From NCBI GenBank assembly GCA_029862725.1, contig JAOTWT010000151.1, positions 1 to 7,055 on the forward strand: a stretch of DNA of 7,055 bases, in the 5' to 3' direction. Positions 1-6,068 of this stretch are shown piece after piece. Every line of letters starts with the position of its first letter. Within the stretch, counting starts at the first letter, position 1. The notes below the pieces were generated by a model. The model saw nothing but the letters and a program-made list of their open reading frames with translations, was not told the DNA's origin and did no database searches. A program made the translations under genes and the position numbers. Source of the DNA: Acidobacteriota bacterium (GTDB lineage Bacteria > Acidobacteriota > Blastocatellia > Pyrinomonadales > Pyrinomonadaceae).

Positions 1-435
1 AAAAAGCAAAGTCAGCGGCAAGCCGCCCGACAGATCTTTCGAAATCGAACTTATCACTGCGTTTTCATCCTTTGTCCAAAGGAGATAAGCGGGCATTGTC
101 GCGTTTTGTTCTTTCAGAAACTTTGGGACGTCCCTGTTTATCTCGGCGAGATCATCGAGTGAGATCGTAATGAAGTCGATTTTACCTTTGTATTTTCCGT
201 CAAGTGCCACAAGAATTGGAAACTCTTCCACACACGGAACACACCAGGTCGCCCAGAAGTTTACCAGCAGCGGCTTGCCGTCCGGTTTCAGGAGCGGCCT
301 TATCGAAACGTCATCTACCTTGACGACTACCGGCAGCGAATCGGCAATCGCCGTCTTCGGCTGGCCCACGACCGATACGGGAATCGTCATCGCCAATGCG
401 GCGACCGAAATAATTCCAAAAATCCAATTTCTCAT
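1..435 (-). CDS. TlpA/ResA-like secreted thioredoxin-fold protein (3' end cut by window edge)
   Basis: 145 residues are visible, starting MRNWIFG; the C-terminus lies beyond the left edge. Residues 1-25 form a signal peptide or anchor: a short basic start, then a hydrophobic run ending near VVGQ. The thioredoxin fold follows, with the core strand LLVNF and the active site WATWCVPC (Cys65 and Cys68), then EEFP. The LPLT near residue 140 fits the cis-proline loop. This CxxC context is typical of TlpA/ResA/DsbE-type proteins, which reduce or exchange disulfides outside the cytoplasm. The ATG lies 2 bp after the stop of the upstream redoxin gene and has no clear Shine-Dalgarno, so translational coupling is likely. 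The substrate is unknown; no cytochrome c maturation genes are visible. The family is secure, the specific role is not. Confidence 0.9.
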   Translation of the reverse strand, partial: MRNWIFGIISVAALAMTIPVSVVGQPKTAIADSLPVVVKVDDVSIRPLLKPDGKPLLVNFWATWCVPCVEEFPILVALDGKYKGKIDFITISLDDLAEINRDVPKFLKEQNATMPAYLLWTKDENAVISSISKDLSGGLPLTLLF

Positions 436-437
436 AT

Positions 438-1049
438 TCAAAGAGATGCTTCAGGAGCCGATGCCTTTTCAACCCTTTTAATCGAACAGCCAAACGCCTT
501 TGTTTCCTTTTGCCCGATTTCTTTGCCCGCCAGCTTTTCCTCAAACGCAGTTTTCAGATACAGCTTGTCGGGATTTCGGCCGCTACGGTCGTTGTCGATG
601 GCCCCGTGGTAATCCAGTATGCTGTCCGAATTAAAGAAATAAACTTCCGGCGTGTATTGAGCTCCAAAGCGGTCCGCGATCACATTTCCCTCGTCAACGA
701 GAGTAGTGAACCTGTATTCCTTGCCGGAGTGATGCTTGACCCAATTCAGGCACTCGGTTGCATTCGGATAAATGCCGACAAAACTTATCCCCTTTTCTTT
801 GTATGCGGTCGCGAGTTCGTTGATACGTCCGTTATACATCTCTACGACCGGGCACTGCGCGGACAGGAAAACGATCAAGGTCCCTTTTTCACCTTTTAGA
901 TCACTGATCGAGTGTTCGGTCCCCCGGGGATCCTTGAGCGAGAAATCTTCAAGCTTGGAACCGATCGAAATGCCCTCGCCAAACGCGCTGACGGCGAGCG
1001 AAGCGATAACTATCAAAATTACGGAAGGGAAAATTGCAGTACGTTTCAT
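438..1049 (-). CDS. Secreted redoxin-domain (AhpC/TSA-like) protein, single-cysteine active site
   Basis: 203 residues starting MKRTAIF. I chose the ATG at 1049 over an in-frame TTG at 1055 because a GGAG sits 8 nt upstream of the ATG but only 2 nt from the TTG. Residues 1-24 are a signal peptide (hydrophobic run, then SAFG). The redoxin fold covers about 29-175: the strand TLIVFLSAQCPVVE places Cys66 where peroxiredoxins and thioredoxins have their nucleophile, but the usual second Cys three residues on is Val69. GAQYTPEV (129-136) is the cis-proline loop (Pro134). Two other cysteines, Cys100 and Cys188 (in GCSIK), could act as resolving partners. The family contains thiol peroxidases and thiol-disulfide proteins; which one this is cannot be told from sequence. 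Its probable partner is the TlpA-like gene immediately downstream. Confidence 0.88.
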   Translation of the reverse strand: MKRTAIFPSVILIVIASLAVSAFGEGISIGSKLEDFSLKDPRGTEHSISDLKGEKGTLIVFLSAQCPVVEMYNGRINELATAYKEKGISFVGIYPNATECLNWVKHHSGKEYRFTTLVDEGNVIADRFGAQYTPEVYFFNSDSILDYHGAIDNDRSGRNPDKLYLKTAFEEKLAGKEIGQKETKAFGCSIKRVEKASAPEASL

Positions 1050-1057
1050 GATCAATG

Positions 1058-1061
1058 CTCC
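1058..1061 (-). promoter_or_regulatory. Shine-Dalgarno GGAG deciding the redoxin start
   Basis: On the minus strand GGAG is followed by 8 nt and then the ATG at 1049. This is the clearest ribosome binding site in the window, and it favours that ATG over the TTG at 1055. Confidence 0.6.
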
Positions 1062-1080
1062 AGTGTGGTTGTATTACGGA

Positions 1081-1110
1081 AATCTAACAGTTCGACGATG
1101 TTGATTACAA
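1081..1110 (-). promoter_or_regulatory. Candidate promoter of the redoxin/TlpA pair
   Basis: On the minus strand TTGTAA (1110-1105) is separated by 18 nt from TAGATT (1086-1081). Each matches four of six sigma-70 consensus bases, and a TG one base upstream of the -10 makes it an extended -10. The predicted transcript start is near 1074, giving a leader of about 25 nt that includes the GGAG. A TTGACA further upstream (1279-1274) has no good -10 partner. Confidence 0.33.
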
Positions 1111-1315
1111 GGGAACAATTGAATTATGGGCCAGCTGAATGTTCGAATTCGTACATCTGGAGCTCCTTTGGGCGCTATCCGCACATAACTGCGGGAAATT
1201 CCAACTCCACTGTTAGTCTGGGACTTGCATTGTCCTATTGATTTCCAATAAACAGGCGGTTGCAGAGAGTAGATGTCAACCGACACCGCCAATTTCGGAA
1301 TTCCCGGAGTATGTT

Positions 1316-1331
1316 GAGCTCTCGAGAGCTC
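1316..1331. repeat. Perfect 16-bp palindrome downstream of alkD
   Basis: The sequence GAGCTCTCGAGAGCTC equals its own reverse complement. In RNA it can fold as a 6-bp GAGCTC stem with a TCGA tetraloop. It begins 17 bp after the AlkD stop codon but has no following T-run on either strand, so it is not a standard intrinsic terminator. It could be a 3'-end-stabilising hairpin or a binding site for a dimeric protein; both are inference. Confidence 0.5.
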
Positions 1332-1348
1332 GCCCGTAATGTTGCTTA

Positions 1349-2041
1349 TCAGCGATCAACGCGCGTCTCGGTTTCCTTCAGCTTCTTCAAAGCCTCCCGG
1401 CGGCTCAGCGGTTTCAATTCCGTTTTGTCCACAAAATCAATAACCCAGTCAGGATTCGAATGCCCGTAGTCGCGCAATGCCCAACCGATTGCTTTCTGGA
1501 CAAAGAATTCATCGGATTGGTTGAGTAATCCGATATTTCGCGCCAACAGGGCGGTATCTGTTTTTTCTTTGTACCGAAGCTGAAAAATAATGCTCAACCG
1601 CTGGAGCCATATATTTTCGGATTCGATCCAACGCAGCGTGTGCTTGGCGCAGTTCTTCGGAAATTTCAGGAAAAATGGCCGGATACAAACGCTATTGACG
1701 CTATCGACCGAATCCCACCAGGATTTTGTCGTTGCAATCTTTTCAAAGAGTTCTAACGAATCTTCACTCCAGTCTCGTTTGATCATTCCGCAGAATTCGA
1801 TAGCTGCGTACTGAAATTCGCGCTGCGGAAGTTGGAAAAGCTCGGAAACGATTACATCAATGATTCGGTATTTGGGTTTTCCCTGTGCAACGACGAATTT
1901 CTTCAAGATCGCCTTTCTTATCGGCGCATTGAAGCCGAAATACTCGAAACGGTTCTTCATATACGCCTTCATCTGGCGTGCTTTGACCGGATCGGCATGA
2001 TTTTTAAATTCTCTGGCGAGGGGTTCTAAGTAGGCAAGCAT
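1349..2041 (-). CDS. alkD: AlkD-type DNA alkylation repair glycosylase
   Basis: 230 residues starting MLAYLEPL, close to the 237 residues of Bacillus cereus AlkD. This family folds as HEAT-like helical repeats that wrap DNA and remove cationic alkylated bases such as 3- and 7-methylpurines without flipping them into a pocket. The residues known as important in B. cereus AlkD are present at the same numbers: Trp109 and Asp113 in SWWDSVD, Arg148 in WLQRLSI, and Trp187 in AIGWALRDYG. The open frame continues upstream to 2281, but that extension overlaps the neighbouring gene, is Arg-rich and does not belong to the family, so the ATG at 2041 is preferred. The start lies 2 bp after the stop of the MgtE-like gene, has no Shine-Dalgarno and probably depends on translational coupling. 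Confidence 0.93.
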   Translation of the reverse strand: MLAYLEPLAREFKNHADPVKARQMKAYMKNRFEYFGFNAPIRKAILKKFVVAQGKPKYRIIDVIVSELFQLPQREFQYAAIEFCGMIKRDWSEDSLELFEKIATTKSWWDSVDSVNSVCIRPFFLKFPKNCAKHTLRWIESENIWLQRLSIIFQLRYKEKTDTALLARNIGLLNQSDEFFVQKAIGWALRDYGHSNPDWVIDFVDKTELKPLSRREALKKLKETETRVDR

Positions 2042-2043
2042 CG

Positions 2044-3267
2044 TTAGTCGAACCGCTTTGGCAAAAGGATTTCCATCGCGTCGTCGACAGTGACGATTCC
2101 TAAAATGCTGCCGTGATCGTCGACCACCGGGAGCGCAAGGAGATTGTATTCGGCGATTCTGAGCGCGGCCTCTTCCGCTGGGTCGTCGGGCTTTGCACTT
2201 CGGAATTCCTCGCGCATGATCTCGCTGAGTGTTGCGCTTTGATCCGCGAGAAGGATCGAACGCATCGTCGCGATACCGCATAGCTGTCGGGAATCCGGCG
2301 ATTCGACGACAAAAATGTAATACATCATGGTCGGCGTTTCGGCGGTTACTCGTAGTTCCGCGAGGACCTCGGATACCCGCAGATCCTTCGGAAGTCGAAC
2401 CATTTCCGTTGTCATCAGACCACCGGCCGTGTCCTTTTCATAAGACATCAATTCCGCGACGTCCACCTTTTCATGGTCTTCCATTAACTCGAACAGTTCC
2501 TGCGCCTTTTCATCGTCCAACTCCTCGAGCACATCGACCGCATCGTCAGGCGACATTTCTTCGAGGAGATCGGCGGCGCGTTCTTCGTCGAGGTCTTCCA
2601 GCACCCGCGCCTGATTCTCCGTGGACATCTCCTCGAGCATATCGGCGGCGATCTCATCATCGAGCGAATTTACGATGTCCGTTCGATGAAGCGGCGAAAG
2701 CTCTTCGGCCAGCTGCGCTATTTCAACCGGGTGAAGACGGGACAGTTTGTCTTTCGAAGACTTGAGTTGGACGGTAACGGTCTTCGAATCGGTCGCAAGA
2801 TATCCAACGTCCGCCCAGTCGATCACTTCAACCGGCCTCTTACTTCCGTAAAAACCAGCCGGCAGGAGCCGTCTCACAAAACCCTGAAAGCTGATGTCGG
2901 CTCCACTGACACGCCATTCGGCGGCGCGGCCGATGATCTGAACATCGTTGACGCGCACCACCCTTTTGCCGTCGATATCGATCAGCTGTTTGTCCAGAAC
3001 GTCCTTGGCGAGCAGAATCTCACCCTCGCGGCGCGCAAACGGTGTCAGGTCCAGCACGTCGCTGATCAGACGGGCCCCTTTTGAACTGATCTCCTTCAAA
3101 TTCGCTCGTGATGTAAAAAAGAGCCTCCTCCGATACCGTGCGACGAGTCCTATGACGGGAGCGTAATCCTCTTTTCCGTACATCACGACGATGTCGCGAA
3201 TCGACGCGACCTCTTCGCCGGCCTTTCCGAAAATCGGCTTGCCGAGGATCTGTGAAAGGTAAATCAT
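2044..3267 (-). CDS. PRC-barrel / MgtE_N / CBS-domain protein without a transport domain
   Basis: 407 residues starting MIYLSQILG. Two PRC-barrel-like units are visible at about 1-75 (LSQILGKPIF) and 84-160 (LLAKDVLDKQLIDIDGKRV). An MgtE N-terminal superhelical domain follows at about 178-280, with acidic repeats of the type AADMLEEM, AADLLEEM and VDVLEEL, and the ending YEKDTAGGLMT seen in MgtE proteins. Two CBS units cover about 285-350 and 355-405 (LALPVVDDHGSILGIVTVDD). In MgtE magnesium channels these N and CBS domains sense cytosolic Mg2+ and gate a five-helix membrane domain; here the protein stops after CBS2, and no membrane segment is seen. It is therefore likely a soluble cytoplasmic sensor or adaptor; ligand and partner are unknown. 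It is the first gene of a pair with alkD, which begins 2 bp downstream. Its start has no Shine-Dalgarno. Confidence 0.9.
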   Translation of the reverse strand: MIYLSQILGKPIFGKAGEEVASIRDIVVMYGKEDYAPVIGLVARYRRRLFFTSRANLKEISSKGARLISDVLDLTPFARREGEILLAKDVLDKQLIDIDGKRVVRVNDVQIIGRAAEWRVSGADISFQGFVRRLLPAGFYGSKRPVEVIDWADVGYLATDSKTVTVQLKSSKDKLSRLHPVEIAQLAEELSPLHRTDIVNSLDDEIAADMLEEMSTENQARVLEDLDEERAADLLEEMSPDDAVDVLEELDDEKAQELFELMEDHEKVDVAELMSYEKDTAGGLMTTEMVRLPKDLRVSEVLAELRVTAETPTMMYYIFVVESPDSRQLCGIATMRSILLADQSATLSEIMREEFRSAKPDDPAEEAALRIAEYNLLALPVVDDHGSILGIVTVDDAMEILLPKRFD

Positions 3268-3273
3268 GACTTA

Positions 3274-3279
3274 AAGATA
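3274..3279 (-). promoter_or_regulatory. Possible -10 element giving a leaderless MgtE-like transcript
   Basis: TATCTT on the minus strand matches four of six -10 consensus bases and ends 6 nt before the ATG at 3267, so transcription would begin at about the A of the start codon. No Shine-Dalgarno is present, as expected for a leaderless mRNA. The -35 region (TTACTG, 17 nt upstream) is poor, so this is tentative. Confidence 0.22.
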
Positions 3280-3444
3280 CAACATACCGGTGACAACAGT
3301 AAGGCCTAAGAACGAGTTCAGGGGGCAGCTAAAAACAACGCTTCACGGCAGCGGGTGTGAGCTCCCTGGTTTTCGCCGATAAACAATGTTCAAGAAAATA
3401 CAACTTTTTTTGGAGAAACCGTTTGATTGGAATTTTTTTTAAAT

Positions 3445-3468
3445 ACCGGCCAGGAAACCTTGTCCGGT
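3445..3468. repeat. Imperfect inverted repeat ahead of the lytic transglycosylase gene
   Basis: ACCGG (3445-3449) pairs with CCGGT (3464-3468), enclosing a smaller AGG-AAA-CCT hairpin (3452-3460). It follows two T-tracts (3405-3411 and 3433-3440) in the 253-bp divergent intergenic region 3268-3520. It lacks a downstream T-run in either direction, so it is not an obvious terminator. It may be leader structure or an operator. I found no convincing promoter for the plus-strand gene here. Confidence 0.3.
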
Positions 3469-3520
3469 TCGACCTTTGGTGAAGAACTGAAACAACCAGC
3501 CAACCAAAATCCGTCACACT

Positions 3521-4357
3521 ATGCGAAAAACGAGCGCCATTATACTCCTAACGCTGTTCTCAGCCTCAGCAGCTTCCGCCCAAACACGAGCTAGAGTATT
3601 CGACAATTTTGATACGAGTTCGGGTGTTGAAGTAGTAAGTCCCGCGGTGGAACCCCTTATTTCCTCCCGAAGCAAATCAACCAGGTCGAGAAAAAGCAAC
3701 GTCAGGAAAACAACGATGAGTGTTGCCGAAGGGCAGGGGCTCAACGCATCCTACAGCTCATCAGGCAAAAAGCTCACGATGGGATCCTCAAAGAGCATGA
3801 AGGGATTCTCAACGGGCGATATCGTGATCGATTCATATATCGTTGAATCTTCGCGGCGCTATGATATCGACCCGCTTTTGATCTATTCGCAGATGCACCA
3901 GGAATCGGCATTTAAAAAGCGAGCGAGATCGCATAAGGGTGCAAGCGGCCTGATGCAGCTTATGCCGGCGACAGCTCGTCGTTTCGGAGTTACCAACATC
4001 TATGACCCGAAGCAGAACATCGACGCTGGTGTAAAGTACATGCGCTGGTTGCTGGATACCTTCAATGGCGATGTGGTACTCGCTTTGGCTGGTTACAATG
4101 CCGGCGAAGGAGCCGTGATGAAATACGGCTGGCAGGTCCCTCCGTACCGCGAAACACGGGACTATGTCGCAAAGATTTCGCGAAAATACAACGCCATCAG
4201 CGACCCGAGCTATGTCCAAAACATGAAGTCGATGAATTCGACCGCCGGCAAGAACAAGACTCCTACAAAGAAAGAAGTAACGCCCGAGCCCGTTTACGAA
4301 CTGGATATCATGGCTGTCCGACTGCCGAACGGAAGAATGCGGCTCGTAACCAATTAG
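3521..4357 (+). CDS. Secreted lytic transglycosylase (SLT domain, Slt70/MltE-like)
   Basis: 278 residues. Residues 1-20 are a signal peptide ending in ASA before Gln21. A low-complexity, basic and serine-rich linker covers about 45-98. The SLT domain (GH23 type, about 103-225) has the catalytic glutamate Glu128 in the motif MHQESAF, then GASGLMQLMPATA (140-152) and ALAGYNAGEGAV (188-199), with an aromatic/proline segment VPPYRETRDYV near 207-216. Such enzymes cleave the MurNAc-GlcNAc bond of peptidoglycan and form 1,6-anhydroMurNAc. A tail of about 50 residues follows, including a TPEP hinge and ending RLPNGRMRLVTN. No lipobox is seen, so it is probably periplasmic or exported in soluble form. 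It sits alone: divergent from the MgtE-like gene and closed by a terminator. The start has no Shine-Dalgarno but directly precedes the signal peptide. Confidence 0.94.
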   Translation: MRKTSAIILLTLFSASAASAQTRARVFDNFDTSSGVEVVSPAVEPLISSRSKSTRSRKSNVRKTTMSVAEGQGLNASYSSSGKKLTMGSSKSMKGFSTGDIVIDSYIVESSRRYDIDPLLIYSQMHQESAFKKRARSHKGASGLMQLMPATARRFGVTNIYDPKQNIDAGVKYMRWLLDTFNGDVVLALAGYNAGEGAVMKYGWQVPPYRETRDYVAKISRKYNAISDPSYVQNMKSMNSTAGKNKTPTKKEVTPEPVYELDIMAVRLPNGRMRLVTN

Positions 4358-4407
4358 ATTTAACAATCCAAGAGATTCTGTAAGTTTCTCCTCCTGGTCT
4401 TAACGAC

Positions 4408-4440
4408 ATGCGGTCAGACGATTCTGGCCGCGTTTTTTCT
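4408..4440 (+). terminator. Rho-independent terminator after the lytic transglycosylase
   Basis: GCGGTCAGA (4410-4418) pairs with TCTGGCCGC (4423-4431), with one G-U wobble and a CGAT tetraloop. Six T's follow (4433-4438), then CTTT. The hairpin ends the transglycosylase transcript about 50 bp after its stop and separates it from the next promoter. Confidence 0.88.
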
Positions 4441-4457
4441 TTAAACCGGGAAATATG

Positions 4458-4486
4458 TTGAGTAAATTAAGGAATATTCTTATGCT
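4458..4486 (+). promoter_or_regulatory. Candidate sigma-70 promoter for the zinc-ribbon/bPH2 gene and rmlD
   Basis: TTGAGT (4458-4463) and TATGCT (4481-4486) are separated by exactly 17 nt, and each matches four of six consensus bases. It lies just after the terminator and would give a leader of about 48 nt ahead of the ATG at 4541. Confidence 0.5.
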
Positions 4487-4540
4487 TACTCAAAGTGATC
4501 GAATTTCAATTGAAGAAAATAGGCAGATCGTTGGATAAAG

Positions 4541-5140
4541 ATGAGTAACTTTTGCATCAAGTGTGGGCGCGAAAACCGCGAAGAAGCCCAGTTTTGTAAG
4601 AAATGCGGTGCGAAAATCGAGACCGATCTCGAAGAAGAAACGCGTGTCGCGAAAAGAAGTGAAGACTCCGAAGAATCGGACGAACCTGAGGTCTTTTCGA
4701 TTCGTCCGACCCTGATGTTCGTTCAGATGGGATACGCGCTGGCGGTGATCTCAGCGTTCTTGCTTGCGGCTCTTCTAGCGACGGTTGGTTCCATTTTCAG
4801 CCTGGCCGTATCGTCGGGTATCGTGGTGCTGCTCGGAATCTCGCTGTTGCTGATCCCGGCCTATTATCACGTCCGTCAAAAAACGGTGAGATACACGCTG
4901 ACGGACTCGAAGATGGAAATAGACGAAGGCCTTTTGTCCAAGACGACCCGCAACGTTCCCCTGCGGATTATCCAGGACGTCACGGTTTCCGCAAATTTCT
5001 TCCAGCGTATTCTTGGTTTTGGGGATGTCGAAATTGAGAACGCAAACGAAAGCGACGAAAAAATCGTCCTCAAAAACATAAACACACCGAAGAAATACGC
5101 CGCAATTTTGCTTGAGCAAATGAGGCGCCTCAATAAATGA
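4541..5140 (+). CDS. Zinc-ribbon, two-TM membrane protein with bacterial PH (bPH2/YdbS-like) domain
   Basis: 199 residues. The N-terminus has two CxxC pairs (Cys5, Cys8, Cys19, Cys22; FCIKCG and FCKKCGAKI), a zinc-ribbon of the kind common on bacterial membrane proteins. A charged acidic linker covers about 28-52. Two hydrophobic helices follow at about 59-83 and 86-109. The C-terminal part (about 112-195: VRYTLTDSKMEIDEGLLSKT, then PLRIIQDV and GFGDVEIENA) matches the bacterial PH domain family (bPH2, formerly DUF304; YdbS-like). The zinc ribbon and PH domain should both face the cytoplasm if the helices form a hairpin. The biochemical function of this family is not established. It starts after a plausible promoter, with a weak GGA-type ribosome site, and is followed 23 bp later by rmlD, so the two are probably co-transcribed. 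Confidence 0.86.
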   Translation: MSNFCIKCGRENREEAQFCKKCGAKIETDLEEETRVAKRSEDSEESDEPEVFSIRPTLMFVQMGYALAVISAFLLAALLATVGSIFSLAVSSGIVVLLGISLLLIPAYYHVRQKTVRYTLTDSKMEIDEGLLSKTTRNVPLRIIQDVTVSANFFQRILGFGDVEIENANESDEKIVLKNINTPKKYAAILLEQMRRLNK

Positions 5141-5163
5141 AGGCATTGTCCGTTACTTAAGAA

Positions 5164-6012
5164 ATGAAGATTGTCGTTACGGGTGCTCGCGGTTTGGTTG
5201 GACGAGCTGTTACTGCCCACTGCCGGGACGCTGGCGATAGCGTGACCGCTGCGGGTCATCGCGAACTGGACATCACAAGTAAGACCGCCGTCAGGGCATT
5301 CTTCGAACGTGAGCAGCCGGATGCGGTCGTCAACTGCGCCGCATACACCGATGTCGACGGGGCCGAGTCGAATCCCGAGCTTAGTTTATCGGTAAACAGG
5401 GACGGGGTACGGTATCTAGCCGGATCTGCCAAAACCCACCGTTGCGCCTTTTTGACGATCTCGACGGATTTTGTGTTTGACGGAAATGCTGAAGGGTTCT
5501 ACACGGAAGACGACGTCCCAAGGCCGATCAGCGTCTACGGAAAATCGAAACTCGAGGGCGAACATGCCGCCGCGGCGGAGTATGAAAAAAGCATCATCGT
5601 TCGGACCGGTTGGGTATTCGGTACGGGCGGTACAAATTTCTTGAGCACTTTGAAGGACGTTTTGAACAGGGACGAGCCGGTGACGGCGATTGAAGATTCC
5701 TTTGGGACCCCGACATTTGCGAGCGATCTCGCGGAGCGGATCCGGGAACTTTTAGAGCCTGGGAGAAACGGTCTTTTTCACGTCGCGAATTCGGGACCCG
5801 GAACGAGCTATTACGGGTTTGCAGTCGCAGCCGCGAGAATCCTGGGTGTTGATTCGACGAAAATTACGGGTGTTCCCGCCTCGTCACTGAATCGTCCCGC
5901 GCCGCGCCCGGCGAACTCGCGGCTTCTTTCCATCAATGCAAGCAAACTCGGTCTTCCTGATTTGCCGTTCTGGCAGGACGCACTTGGAAGGCATCTTTCA
6001 CATATAAGTTAA
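5164..6012 (+). CDS. rfbD: dTDP-4-dehydrorhamnose reductase (RmlD)
   Basis: 282 residues, the usual family length. RmlD reduces dTDP-4-dehydro-L-rhamnose to dTDP-L-rhamnose with NAD(P)H, the last step of rhamnose donor synthesis. The N-terminal Rossmann motif GARGLVG (7-13) binds the cofactor. NCAAYTDVDGAE (57-68), STDFVFDG (100-107) and the catalytic YGKSK (Tyr125, Lys129) are family hallmarks. GTPTFASDLA (181-190) and RPAPRPANSRL near 247-254 correspond to the substrate-binding C-terminal part. No rmlA, rmlB or rmlC is in the window, so those genes must lie elsewhere. It follows the bPH2 gene by 23 bp with no Shine-Dalgarno at its ATG, and ends at a shared terminator. The convergent exopolysaccharide kinase gene next door fits a polysaccharide role, though an O-antigen or other rhamnose use is equally possible. 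Confidence 0.93.
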   Translation: MKIVVTGARGLVGRAVTAHCRDAGDSVTAAGHRELDITSKTAVRAFFEREQPDAVVNCAAYTDVDGAESNPELSLSVNRDGVRYLAGSAKTHRCAFLTISTDFVFDGNAEGFYTEDDVPRPISVYGKSKLEGEHAAAAEYEKSIIVRTGWVFGTGGTNFLSTLKDVLNRDEPVTAIEDSFGTPTFASDLAERIRELLEPGRNGLFHVANSGPGTSYYGFAVAAARILGVDSTKITGVPASSLNRPAPRPANSRLLSINASKLGLPDLPFWQDALGRHLSHIS

Positions 6013-6015
6013 AAC

Positions 6016-6050
6016 AAAAAAGCCACCCGCAGAACCCGGGTGGCTTTTTT
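6016..6050. terminator. Bidirectional intrinsic terminator between convergent rmlD and BY-kinase genes
   Basis: GCCACCCG (6022-6029) pairs with CGGGTGGC (6037-6044) around a 7-nt loop. Six A's precede the stem (6016-6021) and six T's follow it (6045-6050), so each strand shows a GC-rich hairpin followed by a U-run. It lies 9 bp after the rmlD stop and 24 bp after the stop of the minus-strand kinase gene. Confidence 0.93.
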
Positions 6051-6068
6051 CGACGATCTCAGTTTCGA

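Larger units (their letters stand above)
1050..1348. other. Intergenic region between AlkD stop and redoxin start
   Basis: About 300 bp without a supported gene. It holds the redoxin promoter and ribosome binding site, a weak 5-bp inverted repeat CCGCA-N6-TGCGG (1179-1194), a TTGACA hexamer on the minus strand (1279-1274), and the palindrome at 1316-1331. A 72-codon minus-strand frame (1292-1074) starts at TTG, has no recognisable domain and overlaps the promoter, so I do not call it. Confidence 0.6.

Noticed and set aside
1050..1055. TTG start adding two residues to the redoxin
   Set aside because: The GGAG is only 2 nt from the TTG but 8 nt from the ATG at 1049.
1274..1279. TTGACA on the minus strand as the main redoxin promoter
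   Set aside because: The -35 is perfect, but the sequence 16-18 nt downstream (around CCTGTT) is a poor -10 and the leader would be over 190 nt.
1074..1292. 72-codon minus-strand frame in the intergenic region
   Set aside because: TTG start, no ribosome site, no recognisable domain, and it covers the likely redoxin promoter.
2042..2281. N-terminal extension of the AlkD frame up to 2281
   Set aside because: It overlaps the CBS region of the MgtE-like gene, is Arg-rich like a shadow frame, and the ATG at 2041 gives the family's normal N-terminus and residue numbering.
2229..2765. 178-codon plus-strand frame
   Set aside because: Antisense to the well-supported MgtE-like gene; Arg/Pro/His-rich composition typical of a shadow frame.
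2044..3267. Calling this gene a magnesium transporter (mgtE)
   Set aside because: The membrane channel domain is absent; only the cytosolic sensing domains are present.
3433..3440. T-run as an intrinsic terminator
   Set aside because: No GC-rich hairpin precedes it; the inverted repeat lies after it.
3833..4366. 177-codon minus-strand frame
   Set aside because: Antisense to the SLT domain, with no domain signature of its own.
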